A stretch of 64,000 bases of DNA from Komagataella phaffii GS115 (taxonomy: Eukaryota; Ascomycota; Pichiomycetes; Pichiales; Pichiaceae): positions 496,001 through 560,000 of the forward strand of contig NC_012964.1 of the NCBI RefSeq assembly GCF_000027005.1. The letters run 5' to 3'. Position numbers and translations under genes: made by a program. Shown here piece by piece: positions 19,647 through 28,045 of the stretch; position 1 is the first letter of the stretch, and every line of letters begins with the position of its first letter. The notes under the pieces were generated by a model, which worked only from the letters and a program-made list of their open reading frames with translations, had not been told where the DNA came from and did no database searches.

Positions 19647-20558
19647 ATGGACTTTGAAACTGAGACCGCCACGTCTAGAACGTTGGACTGTTTGTCATGT
19701 TCCAGCCAGGTAGTCCATGGACATGTGGGGAACAGTGCCATCCAATTCCCCTTGCAATTGAATGGTTGGAATGTTGACACTATAAATACCACTCAATTTT
19801 CTAACCATCCCGGTTATGGGCGATTCAAAGGTCAGAAGACATCTGCAAGTGAGGTGGAGGCGATTTTCTTAGGACTGATGAACATTGGTTGTCACTACGA
19901 TACCCTCTTGTTGGGCTATGTTGCTGATGCTGGTACATTACGCACTATAGGAAACCTATTTGCGGAATATTCGACTAACCATGGGGCCAGATTTGTCTTG
20001 GATCCAGTTTTGGGTGATAACGGTAAACTCTACGTTAGCGAGGACCTGATTCCCGTCTATAAAGAGATCATTAGATCTGGGAAAGTGGATATGGTGACTC
20101 CGAACCAGTTCGAGTTAGAGCTGTTACTAGGGTCCAAAATTAATTCATTGAAAGAATTACGCAACGCAATGTTTCAGTTTCAGGAGGAATTTCGGGTCAA
20201 GAACGTTGTCGTCACCTCAGTTTCCTTTCCGACGGGTCCAAATCATGATGACTCTAATATATACCTCGCTGGCCTTTGCGAAGATCAATGGTTTTATGAA
20301 AAAGTTCCCGAGATTGATGCCATATTTTCTGGTTCTGGAGATCTTTTTCTCTCATTGTTGAATCACCTGTACTACCACTTCCCCTTGCAAGAAGCATTAA
20401 TCAAAACAGCTTCCAGCGTTAGCAAAGTTTTACAATTGTCGTATGAAATGGAATTGGATAATCCTTGCAAAATTTTCAAATTGGATAAATTATACGTTCC
20501 GCATCTACGAATGGTTGAAGCAAGGGATATATTAGTATTGTCCGTTCCCAATAAATAA
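19647..20558 (+). CDS. BUD17: Pyridoxal kinase (Bud16/Bud17 family)
   Basis: A protein of 303 residues of the PfkB/pyridoxal kinase fold, which phosphorylates pyridoxal and pyridoxine to the PLP cofactor. Motifs seen: VVHGHVGNSAIQFPLQLNGW, DTINTTQFSNHPGYGRFKGQ (substrate loop), DPVLGDNGKLYVSEDLIPVY, MVTPNQFELELLLG, and GSGDLFLSLL, where the catalytic-loop Asp is present. It starts 73 bp after MRPL50. BUD17 rather than BUD16 is preferred because BUD17 (YNR027W) lies near MRPL50, SNF12 and MPP6 in S. cerevisiae. The stop codon is only 8 nt from the convergent RAD18 stop. Confidence 0.9.
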   Translation: MDFETETATSRTLDCLSCSSQVVHGHVGNSAIQFPLQLNGWNVDTINTTQFSNHPGYGRFKGQKTSASEVEAIFLGLMNIGCHYDTLLLGYVADAGTLRTIGNLFAEYSTNHGARFVLDPVLGDNGKLYVSEDLIPVYKEIIRSGKVDMVTPNQFELELLLGSKINSLKELRNAMFQFQEEFRVKNVVVTSVSFPTGPNHDDSNIYLAGLCEDQWFYEKVPEIDAIFSGSGDLFLSLLNHLYYHFPLQEALIKTASSVSKVLQLSYEMELDNPCKIFKLDKLYVPHLRMVEARDILVLSVPNK

Positions 20559-20566
20559 TGCATAGT

Positions 20567-21568
20567 TCATTTAGAAAAATGGGTTTTTTTGGCCGCCTGT
20601 ATTAACTCTCTAAATTCATTCCCATGAGTTTTCACCCAAGCTGATCTATTAAACTTTTCTGTATGATTTGACTTATTGTTGTCTATCTCAGATAAGGCCT
20701 CCCATTGCTCCAACTTGTCCCTCAAAACCACACTATCCTTAGGGTTGGCAGAATCAAGGTTACTATTGTAAAGGTTGCTGTACTCAACATATCTGGCCTC
20801 TAGCTGAGCTCTTGTACCGGATGTTGGCAATCGAAGTTGCGCTAGTTTCTCTTTGACTTTATTGGTCGATAATGAGGCAAAATCCAACTTTGCTAGTCGT
20901 TTCATATCAACTGCTTTCTGCACCTGAAAATCTTGGTCTTTGGGTATCGTGACTACTATATCTTTTTCTGGCACCTTTTGCGCCGACTCATGATGTTCAC
21001 GATCTTCTTTACTGTCCTCCTCTTTCTCGTCTTTGTTGTCTTTGCCAACCAGACATATGTCAATGTGATCTCCTTGAAGCTCTTCTGCAGACATAAATTC
21101 TCCACAAATGGGGCACTCGACCATCTCTTCTCTGGAGGGAACTGACTTACCAAACCCTGCTGTTTTCGGCTTCTTCCTAGATTCATACACGGGTTTTTGC
21201 GGCTTGGGCCGTTTTTTTTCTTCTTGCAAGATTATAACGGAGTCATCATCAGCGTTAAGCTTTGCTAAAAGTTGGCTTCTATTACTAATGAACCATTTTC
21301 CGATGCTATCCAGAAGCAAAACTTTGACTAAATTGCTCTCATACTGAACCTCGTGGCAAAGCGGGCATTCCTGGTTCACTTTCAGATACCTTCTAATACA
21401 TAGAGAGCAAAAACAGTGACCACACTGAGTCATAACAGGTGCCTTTAACGTCTCTTTGCAAATATGGCAACTTAACATTGATTCAAGATCAAAAAGCTTT
21501 GGAACTTTAGTGCCCAGCCAGTCTGATGGGTCAGAGATAGAACCTATATTACCCACAGTAGCGTCCAT
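20567..21568 (-). CDS. RAD18: Rad18, E3 ubiquitin ligase for PCNA
   Basis: A protein of 333 residues with the Rad18 order of domains: RING finger (C34, C37, C49, H51, C54, C57, C68, C71; CHICKETLKAPVMTQCGHCF), a UBZ4-type zinc finger near residues 150-172 (CPICGEFMSAEELQGDHIDI), and a SAP DNA-binding domain near 225-260 (LASLSTNKVKEKLAQLRLPT then SGTRAQLEARYVEY). With Rad6 it monoubiquitinates PCNA at stalled forks and starts translesion synthesis. It is shorter than S. cerevisiae Rad18 (487 residues), mainly in the C-terminal tail. RAD18 (YCR066W) is also on the chromosome III side of this conserved region. Confidence 0.95.
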   Translation of the reverse strand: MDATVGNIGSISDPSDWLGTKVPKLFDLESMLSCHICKETLKAPVMTQCGHCFCSLCIRRYLKVNQECPLCHEVQYESNLVKVLLLDSIGKWFISNRSQLLAKLNADDDSVIILQEEKKRPKPQKPVYESRKKPKTAGFGKSVPSREEMVECPICGEFMSAEELQGDHIDICLVGKDNKDEKEEDSKEDREHHESAQKVPEKDIVVTIPKDQDFQVQKAVDMKRLAKLDFASLSTNKVKEKLAQLRLPTSGTRAQLEARYVEYSNLYNSNLDSANPKDSVVLRDKLEQWEALSEIDNNKSNHTEKFNRSAWVKTHGNEFRELIQAAKKTHFSK

Positions 21569-21737
21569 TGTTATTTCCGTAAGCCAAGCTTCTATCTAGC
21601 CTAACTCTATCCTAAGACACGTTCCTGTAGGCCTCTTTGATCTAAAGTATTCCTGGTGCATCCGTGAGAGCAATTCGCGAAGGGCATATCTTGCTGGTGA
21701 AATTCGTTTATCTAACCTCAACTCCACCAAGTTGAGT

Positions 21738-22319
21738 ATGACAGACTATTCGAAGGTTCCGATCAATTCCTTGGAGTCTCTCCGTTTGAGACTCACTCAG
21801 GCTATGCATTCACTGAATAAATTGAATGATTCCATACATCAGTCACAAACTCTACCTCAATGGTCATCCATCCAAAACCAACTCACAGTCATTCTATCCC
21901 AACTAACCTCTCTTTCGACGACGTTGGAAACACAACGAGAAATCCTACAGTACATAAACGTTTACCCTCTGCCGGAATTTCCATCAACGACGCATGAAGG
22001 GCTATTGACTACACTATTGCGGAAGAAGAACATTCCTGAGGTATCTGAATGGATAACACAATCTTTAGAGGAGTCCAAAGATAAGAACCCTTCTGCGTCC
22101 GACCAATTTGCTACCTGGTGTGCTGAAACAAGTGCTCAAGAAAGTGAAAATTGGATTTTCACTGGATTTCGAACAAAATATGAAATAGACAACGATATAC
22201 CGCAGGCCCCAGAGTATTCTCTTAGGGAGTCCACAAGCACAAACGTATCACAAGATGAAGTCTCTACAGATGACTTGAACAAATTAATCTACATGGGAAT
22301 AGATCCCAGAAAACAGTAG
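21738..22319 (+). CDS. MED8: Mediator subunit 8
   Basis: The frame opens slightly earlier at a TTG, but the first ATG (21738) is used, giving 193 residues. Sequence hallmarks: VPINSLESLRLRLTQAMHSL, LPQWSSIQNQLTVILSQLTS, VYPLPEFPSTTHEGLLTTLL followed by RKKNIPEV. These match S. cerevisiae Med8 (223 residues) closely. Med8 is an essential head-module subunit that forms the neck with Med18, Med20 and Med6 and transmits activator signals to RNA polymerase II. It is largely helical. The 3' end faces SLK19 with a 47-bp gap. Confidence 0.95.
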   Translation: MTDYSKVPINSLESLRLRLTQAMHSLNKLNDSIHQSQTLPQWSSIQNQLTVILSQLTSLSTTLETQREILQYINVYPLPEFPSTTHEGLLTTLLRKKNIPEVSEWITQSLEESKDKNPSASDQFATWCAETSAQESENWIFTGFRTKYEIDNDIPQAPEYSLRESTSTNVSQDEVSTDDLNKLIYMGIDPRKQ

Positions 22320-22366
22320 TTTATTTTTGTAACTATAAAAAATAGTTTAAGAAAAATAATATCAAA

Positions 22367-24607
22367 TCATTTGGAACTCTCCATGTCAACCAACTCATCC
22401 CAGAGTTTAACCAGGCGTGTTTTCTCCTCTCTTTCACTAGTCAACTTTTGCTTAAGCTTTTGAACTTCCTGCTTCAGTGTGTTCTTCTCCTCGGTGACCT
22501 TATTTAGCTTAGAGGACCATTTTGTCTCGTATCCCTTCTTGAGAACGGACACCTTTTGTTCATGCTTGGCAGAGTATTGAACATACAGATCTTGAGCTAA
22601 TTGTTGTAATTTCTGTTCGGCCTGCTCGTCGTGTGTACTCAATTCCCTTTGTAAATCATCTATCTTTTGTTGTAATTCGGACACAAGACCTTTTTGAGCT
22701 CCGGTAGAAAAGAATGTTTGTTTCTCTACTAGTTGCTTCTCCAATTCTTTGATTCTCTCCTCCTTTTGGGCCATAGATATCTTGTAAGATTCCTCCAGCT
22801 CCGTCAACTTATCCTGCTGACTTGTTTCCAGTTCATTAATTTTGGATGACTGAGATTCAAGTTTACTATTATATCTCGTTTCCAAAGATTCCAAAGATTC
22901 TTTTAATTCCTTATTATTTGTCTCGTAAGAATCCAGCTCTATCGATTTCACTTGTAGTTCCTTTTTTAAGGACTCAACATTCTGCTCCAGAGACTCGAAT
23001 TGAGATTGTTGTTGGGCCTTCTCGTTAACGAGGTCGGCCAATTGTGATCGCAGAGAATCAGCATTATTCAAACTTTCATTTAAAGAGCCCTCCAGCTTTT
23101 CCTGAGTGGCCTTTAACTTCTTTATTTCAGCTTCTGCATCCTGAAGTAGCTGGTCTCTGTGTTGTAATTGAGTGTCAAGCTGTTCAGTAATTTCTTTGAC
23201 TTTTTCTTTCCACGATTGGATTTCCTTCGAAGAGTCATCAAGATGGTCGTTATGAATCTCTTTAAGCTGTTCAATTTCACGAGATTGAGCTTGTATTTTT
23301 TCCAGATTTTGATCAATCAGGGATTTCTTAGCATTCAACTCAGCCAAGACCGATTCATTGTGAGCGGAGTCGGTCTCAAACTTCTTCTGGTAAAAGCAAA
23401 CAATATCAAATGCATCTTGATACTTCAGCTTGGTATCTTTTAGTTGCAGAATCAAAGAACTAATAACACCTTTGTATTTGTCTTGCTTCGCAAGGCTCAA
23501 ATTGAGAGCTTCAATTTCCAATCTTAATGCTGTGATTTGCGACTCATTATTGATCTTGTCAGATTCTAAATTTGCTAACTGGCTTTTCAAAGCAATCAAT
23601 TGTTGGTTAGCAGAGTTTAATTCCAAGGCTAAAGTTTCGTTTTCCTCAACTCGGTCATTTAATCGGGATTCAAGAGCTATAACGTTCCCTTCATGAACCG
23701 ATTTGATATTACTGATGATTTCGCCTAAGCTCTCAAAATCTTCTTCTTCCAGATGTGTATATTCATCACTTTCTTCATTATCATCTAGCTCGTTCAAGAT
23801 GCTATCTTGCTGTTCTTCCCCCTCCCTCTCCGGTTCCTCTACCTCTCCTTCGTTGATCTCATCTTCTGCATGTACTGAGACTAAGGTTTCACGTCTATCC
23901 TCATCCAGCTCATCTAACATGGCAGATTTATTAAAAACACCTGGAGAATTATCGCTTGCCTCCTCCTCAAAAGATTGAATCTTACTATGATTTAATAAGG
24001 GCGATGATGGGTTGTCGATAATTGGGTAATCTTCTCCGTCTCCCAACGCGTCAATTATACGGCTCTGTTGTTCCGTAGCAGGGCTGGCTGGGTTTGGTTT
24101 GGTTGGTCGCATTGGAGTCTCTTCGTCAGGTTTATCGAGTTTTGGGATCTTGGTGAGCCTCTGAACGGAATCCAAAGATTTTCTTTTGGCGGGAGAAGAT
24201 TCCAAAAAGGGATTGTCCTCCTTCACAGTAGTTTTCGGACTTTTCAATTGAATTTTAGCCTTTGCGCCCAAATGAATCCCCGAAGGTAGGTTCACTATGT
24301 CATTACGCGGTACTGTCAGCGGCATTCTTTGAGAAGGAGAGCTCAGCTGAAGATTTCTCTGAAAAGGAGACTTAGATTTGGACAGCTCAGAAAAGGACTC
24401 TCTTCTCAACGTGTGGTTTTTGGACTGAAAGTTGGCATTGATATGAGAATGCGAATGAGAGTGAATATGTGTATGTCTGGCTTCAATCTTAGAAGTAAGA
24501 CCATGGTCGATGCGCTTAGGATCTTTTCGAAAGGTGATATTGCTATTGGGCTTGGGAGGAGAAAAGGATTCTGCCTGTGCAAGCGAAGGGCTTGAGAAGG
24601 GATCCAT
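22367..24607 (-). CDS. SLK19: Slk19-like coiled-coil protein (kinetochore/spindle midzone)
   Basis: A protein of 746 residues. The first about 280 residues are polar and disordered, with SP/TP sites and an alternating histidine tract at residues 45-55. Residues about 290-740 are an almost unbroken coiled coil ending in a conserved block DLYVQYSAKHEQKVSVLKKG and a final LVKLWDELVDM. Slk19 acts at kinetochores and the anaphase spindle midzone and belongs to the FEAR network in S. cerevisiae. Coiled coils are easily misassigned by sequence alone; the name is supported by position, because TOA1 and SLK19 are adjacent and divergent in S. cerevisiae (YOR194C/YOR195W) exactly as here. Confidence 0.8.
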   Translation of the reverse strand: MDPFSSPSLAQAESFSPPKPNSNITFRKDPKRIDHGLTSKIEARHTHIHSHSHSHINANFQSKNHTLRRESFSELSKSKSPFQRNLQLSSPSQRMPLTVPRNDIVNLPSGIHLGAKAKIQLKSPKTTVKEDNPFLESSPAKRKSLDSVQRLTKIPKLDKPDEETPMRPTKPNPASPATEQQSRIIDALGDGEDYPIIDNPSSPLLNHSKIQSFEEEASDNSPGVFNKSAMLDELDEDRRETLVSVHAEDEINEGEVEEPEREGEEQQDSILNELDDNEESDEYTHLEEEDFESLGEIISNIKSVHEGNVIALESRLNDRVEENETLALELNSANQQLIALKSQLANLESDKINNESQITALRLEIEALNLSLAKQDKYKGVISSLILQLKDTKLKYQDAFDIVCFYQKKFETDSAHNESVLAELNAKKSLIDQNLEKIQAQSREIEQLKEIHNDHLDDSSKEIQSWKEKVKEITEQLDTQLQHRDQLLQDAEAEIKKLKATQEKLEGSLNESLNNADSLRSQLADLVNEKAQQQSQFESLEQNVESLKKELQVKSIELDSYETNNKELKESLESLETRYNSKLESQSSKINELETSQQDKLTELEESYKISMAQKEERIKELEKQLVEKQTFFSTGAQKGLVSELQQKIDDLQRELSTHDEQAEQKLQQLAQDLYVQYSAKHEQKVSVLKKGYETKWSSKLNKVTEEKNTLKQEVQKLKQKLTSEREEKTRLVKLWDELVDMESSK

Positions 24608-24939
24608 GGCTGTTTGTTCTGTTTATTTTTCGGGTTAGGAAAGAGAGACGGATTTGTTTATATTCACCAAGGCGAGCGAGTCGTGTTCAAAAACGCGGTT
24701 TATTCTCTGTAGGAGAGCGAAGGGGACAAAAACCAAAGGGTCCATCCATCATCCGTTCTTCCAGTGAGCATAGTCAATCACTCCTTGGAAAGAGTCTCGA
24801 ACTTGACGGTCCCGTCCAGCACTACCTTCCAATAACTCCATCGGGGACATGGGCAGCGCGCGCCACCTGGTTCTCAGTTTATTCTCGAATTGAATTGTCT
24901 CTCTCAACATCACAATTTGCTCAGTAATCATCATCAACC
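24608..24939. promoter_or_regulatory. Divergent SLK19/TOA1 promoter region
   Basis: This spacer of 332 bp separates two divergent start codons and must contain both promoters. It is relatively GC-rich in the middle (AGCGCGCGCC near 24855). I see no clear TATA box or gene. Confidence 0.5.
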
Positions 24940-25727
24940 ATGTCCAACTCAGAAGCAGTAAGTACTATTATCGGAAGGCTGTCGTGATATTAAAAGTTCT
25001 TTTTACTGACATTCAAATTTAGGCCAGGTTATATGAATCGATCATTGAAGAGGTCACCGCTGAAAGCAGACAAGATTTCGAAGATAGTGGTATTGATGAG
25101 TCCACACTTCAAGACTTAAGGAAGATTTGGAGAAATAAGCTTAGTGAGAGCGGTGTAGCAGAATTTTCATGGACTCAAAACACTAAGGAAGAGTTTTCGC
25201 AGCAACAACAACAACAGCAACAACAATTACGAAGTGGCGACCTACAATCTAACTTTCGTCACCAGATTGACCCTCTGGCAGGAATCCAAGATATCCAGAT
25301 ACCAAACGACATACAGTTACCTACAATCACCCCAAAGAATGAGGATTCAGGTCTGGAGTTCCCCGGAATGGGTCAGACGGATGGGGCTGGAAAGTCATAT
25401 AATTTTGAATTACATATAGATGCAACTCCAGAACAAGTGGAGCATATGAGAAGGCGACTAGGAAAGCGTCAAGTCGATGGACCTGGATCCGATAATGACA
25501 ACGTTAATGACTCAGATGATATCAATTCCGACTTGGATGACACGGATGATGACGAAATCAATAGCGATGATGATAATGATGAGCAAGAAGACAATATCAT
25601 GTTGTGTTTGTACGACAGAGTGCAAAGAGTCCGTAACAAGTGGAAGTGCAATTTAAGAGATGGAATTGTAAATATGGATGGACGTGATTATACCTTCCAA
25701 AAGGCGACTGGGGAGAGTGAATGGTGA
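24940..25727 (+). CDS. TOA1: TFIIA large subunit Toa1; join(24940..24957, 25023..25727)
   Basis: Exon 1 codes only MSNSEA. A 65-nt intron with GTAAGT donor, TACTGAC branch site (25004-25010) and TTTAG acceptor (ending 25022) follows, and exon 2 continues ARLYESIIEEVTAESRQDFE in the same frame. The spliced protein is 240 residues. Seen: N-terminal four-helix-bundle segment, a polyglutamine run (from about 25201), an acidic linker rich in D and N, and the C-terminal beta-barrel segment ending DGIVNMDGRDYTFQKATGES followed by EW, the hallmark of TFIIA-alpha/beta. TFIIA stabilises TBP on the TATA box with Toa2. It is divergent from SLK19, a gene pair kept in S. cerevisiae. Confidence 0.95.
24958..25022 (+). 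other. Intron of TOA1 (65 nt, phase 0)
   Basis: GTAAGT donor at 24958, TACTGAC at 25004-25010 and AG at 25021-25022. Removing it joins GCA|GCC and links the TFIIA N-terminal helix to its start codon. Confidence 0.93.
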
Positions 25728-25797
25728 TCTACTTTCGTCTGCTCCGCAGAGCAGTGATTCAATTCTAAGTCTATCATTTTATAATTGTATAATACTA

Positions 25798-27720
25798 TTA
25801 ACTTTTTGACAATTCTACCGAACTGTTTTGTTCCTCGGGGTTTCTTGTAAGGCCCAACTCAGCGACCTCTTCGGGTTTGTAGCTGTCCCTGTAATGAGAC
25901 ATTCTCTTAGACCACCATTTCTTGTGAGCTCCATCTGAAAAGTCTTCCATTTTGATTGGGTCATCCTCATTTGCAGATTCAAGCAAGTCTCTAGTACCTC
26001 CATGCAGCTTTATGTTGAGCTTGTTATTTTTATCTTCCTGTACAGTGTAATGACCTCCAAGCAACAAATCTTTAGCTACCAGTTCTCTCGTTCTTCCCAA
26101 TGACTCGATTTCAGACACTCTTTCAATTGTCTCATTCAAAAGTTCATCAAACCCAGGTTGAGAAGCAATTTCATGAAAAGCCCTCATCATTGGTACGCTG
26201 TCAGCATGTACTCTGGAATTGCAATCTATTGTGAAAATGTTAAGATTATCAAATAGTTGGATGTAGTCTGGTCTGGTCATCACCTGTCTTGCTCTCCATA
26301 AGGGTAGAGATGGTAGTACGTGATCAATCTTATCATCATTCTGTAAAGGTAAAGAAAACTTTTCCCTATCCATTTGAACCAACTCTCTCATCAATAACAT
26401 TGCACTTGTAGATAGTTTTCCACTCTCCATGACGTCGTCATCCATATCTCCTCCCAAAAGTCCACACTGGTTCAAAAACCAGGTCTTCTCACGGTCAATT
26501 ATCTGATGCGAAGTTAAAAGGGGATCCTTATTGGCAGAAACTAGAGCCAGATGCTGCGGCCTTCCTCCAATAAGATCATATATCTTATTGGCGGTTTCAA
26601 GGGGTAAATACACGTTGTAATGCTTCATTCTAGCAGCTTTTAATACTTTTATTGTATCCTCTCTTCCAAGGTCGTTGAAATTAATGACTTCCAAACGTGT
26701 ACTCAACTGTTTCATTCTCTCATAGACCCAGTAGTCATCGGAATTGAATATCATTGTAGCCAATCCTGATCCACTCAATGATTCCGCTTTTTGCTGCAAT
26801 AACTCTATCAGCTTGTTTCCTTCTTCATCATCCTTGATCAGATGGGTGTTGTTTATGACAACGATCAATGGTTTCACTTGAACACCCTCTTCTGCTGATT
26901 TCACACGTTTTAATGCTACCATTTCTAATTTTTTGAAAGCTCTTTCGATATCTAAGAGAGCTGTAGTATCACGAGGCCCTCTAATAGAGAAAAGGGATCC
27001 AATATAATCCTCATGATATCCAAAATTCAGAGCTTGTCCTAATCGAATTCTGAATATTTCAGGGTCAGAATGGCCATCCACAACTGTACAGTTCAAACCC
27101 TTTACAGAGCGTATAGATTGTAAAATGGCAGAAAACTTTCCAGTTCCTTTTTCGCCAACCAGTAGAAAGTATCTGCCTTTAATTTTTCCGTTGACAATGT
27201 CATCCAGAAGCAATTGTTGTGGTCGTGCCACCCAATACTTGTTATTGTCTGTTCTCTTATACATGGACAATTGCAGAGTCGGATCACCTTCATCGAAAGC
27301 AGAGTTTATCTTGGAAAGAACTTGACTATTGTAAATCTTGTGATACATATAACCACTTAAAGCTAGAACAGCCAAAGAACTGAAGGTGATACCTGCAGTC
27401 TCAAAACATCTGAACAGAAAGCTGCCGAACCTTTCCCAATTCTCCTGCCGATTTTCTTTCTTTTGTCTTTCTCTATTACGTTCTTCCTCTTGAGGAGTCT
27501 GGTATTCGTTTATAGGTCCATCTTTCTTGTTCTTGATCTTTTCATCCAAATCTTGCAGTCTCTTGAGCTTTCTCTTCTCCCTTATCGTATTCTCGTCATC
27601 GTTGGTAACCTCGTCTAGAATATCAACAGGTAGGAACGGGTTGATACAGCGAATTTGGCTCCTCAATACGGGGCGTAGAGGGCGTATCTTCGTAGCAAGC
27701 CAAATGCGTCTGCTGTACAT
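25798..27720 (-). CDS. Mitochondrial membrane P-loop protein (AAA-like)
   Basis: A protein of 640 residues. The N-terminus (MYSRRIWLATKIRPLRPVLR) is a basic, amphipathic mitochondrial presequence. A charged segment follows, then one membrane span near residues 108-126 (TAGITFSSLAVLALSGYMY). A soluble domain has a Walker A motif GEKGTGKF near residue 190. The expected Walker B strand (KPLIVVINNTHLI, about residue 280) lacks the usual acidic pair. The AAA-like region is followed by a helical, winged-helix-like C-terminal part. I do not recognise an S. cerevisiae orthologue. It could be a fungal mitochondrial inner-membrane ATPase or a nucleotide-binding scaffold. It is convergent with TOA1 (70 bp). 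Confidence 0.8.
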   Translation of the reverse strand: MYSRRIWLATKIRPLRPVLRSQIRCINPFLPVDILDEVTNDDENTIREKRKLKRLQDLDEKIKNKKDGPINEYQTPQEEERNRERQKKENRQENWERFGSFLFRCFETAGITFSSLAVLALSGYMYHKIYNSQVLSKINSAFDEGDPTLQLSMYKRTDNNKYWVARPQQLLLDDIVNGKIKGRYFLLVGEKGTGKFSAILQSIRSVKGLNCTVVDGHSDPEIFRIRLGQALNFGYHEDYIGSLFSIRGPRDTTALLDIERAFKKLEMVALKRVKSAEEGVQVKPLIVVINNTHLIKDDEEGNKLIELLQQKAESLSGSGLATMIFNSDDYWVYERMKQLSTRLEVINFNDLGREDTIKVLKAARMKHYNVYLPLETANKIYDLIGGRPQHLALVSANKDPLLTSHQIIDREKTWFLNQCGLLGGDMDDDVMESGKLSTSAMLLMRELVQMDREKFSLPLQNDDKIDHVLPSLPLWRARQVMTRPDYIQLFDNLNIFTIDCNSRVHADSVPMMRAFHEIASQPGFDELLNETIERVSEIESLGRTRELVAKDLLLGGHYTVQEDKNNKLNIKLHGGTRDLLESANEDDPIKMEDFSDGAHKKWWSKRMSHYRDSYKPEEVAELGLTRNPEEQNSSVELSKS

Positions 27721-28045
27721 AGACTAGAGGTATATGGGGAGAAGATGAAGACGTGTTGGGAAACCGGGCCATCTCAAGGTCTATGGTTGATGTAAGGGTG
27801 TGATTGGTGGTAGACGAACCAAAGGCAAAGACTGGCCCAACGTGACAAGCTGTATCGTGGTCTTAGTTTCTGTTCCCGGATATCAACTACAAGAGTATTC
27901 TATCCAAGCAATTCCCGTAGACCTCTGGAACTTTCAAGTTGGTAGGTACTCTCTCTCATACCAGTCATTAATACCAGTTATTCAAAATCCTAACTAACAA
28001 GTCTCGAATTCTCAAACCCAAGTCATCTTCTCTCTTGAACCCCAG
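27721..28045. promoter_or_regulatory. Divergent spacer upstream of TGL3 and the mitochondrial P-loop gene
   Basis: About 325 bp between the two start codons once the upstream TGL3 exon is included. It holds no convincing ORF or RNA gene. Both promoters should be here. Confidence 0.45.

Noticed and set aside
27800..27997. 65-codon ORF upstream of TGL3
   Set aside because: It lies in the promoter spacer and shows no conserved pattern.
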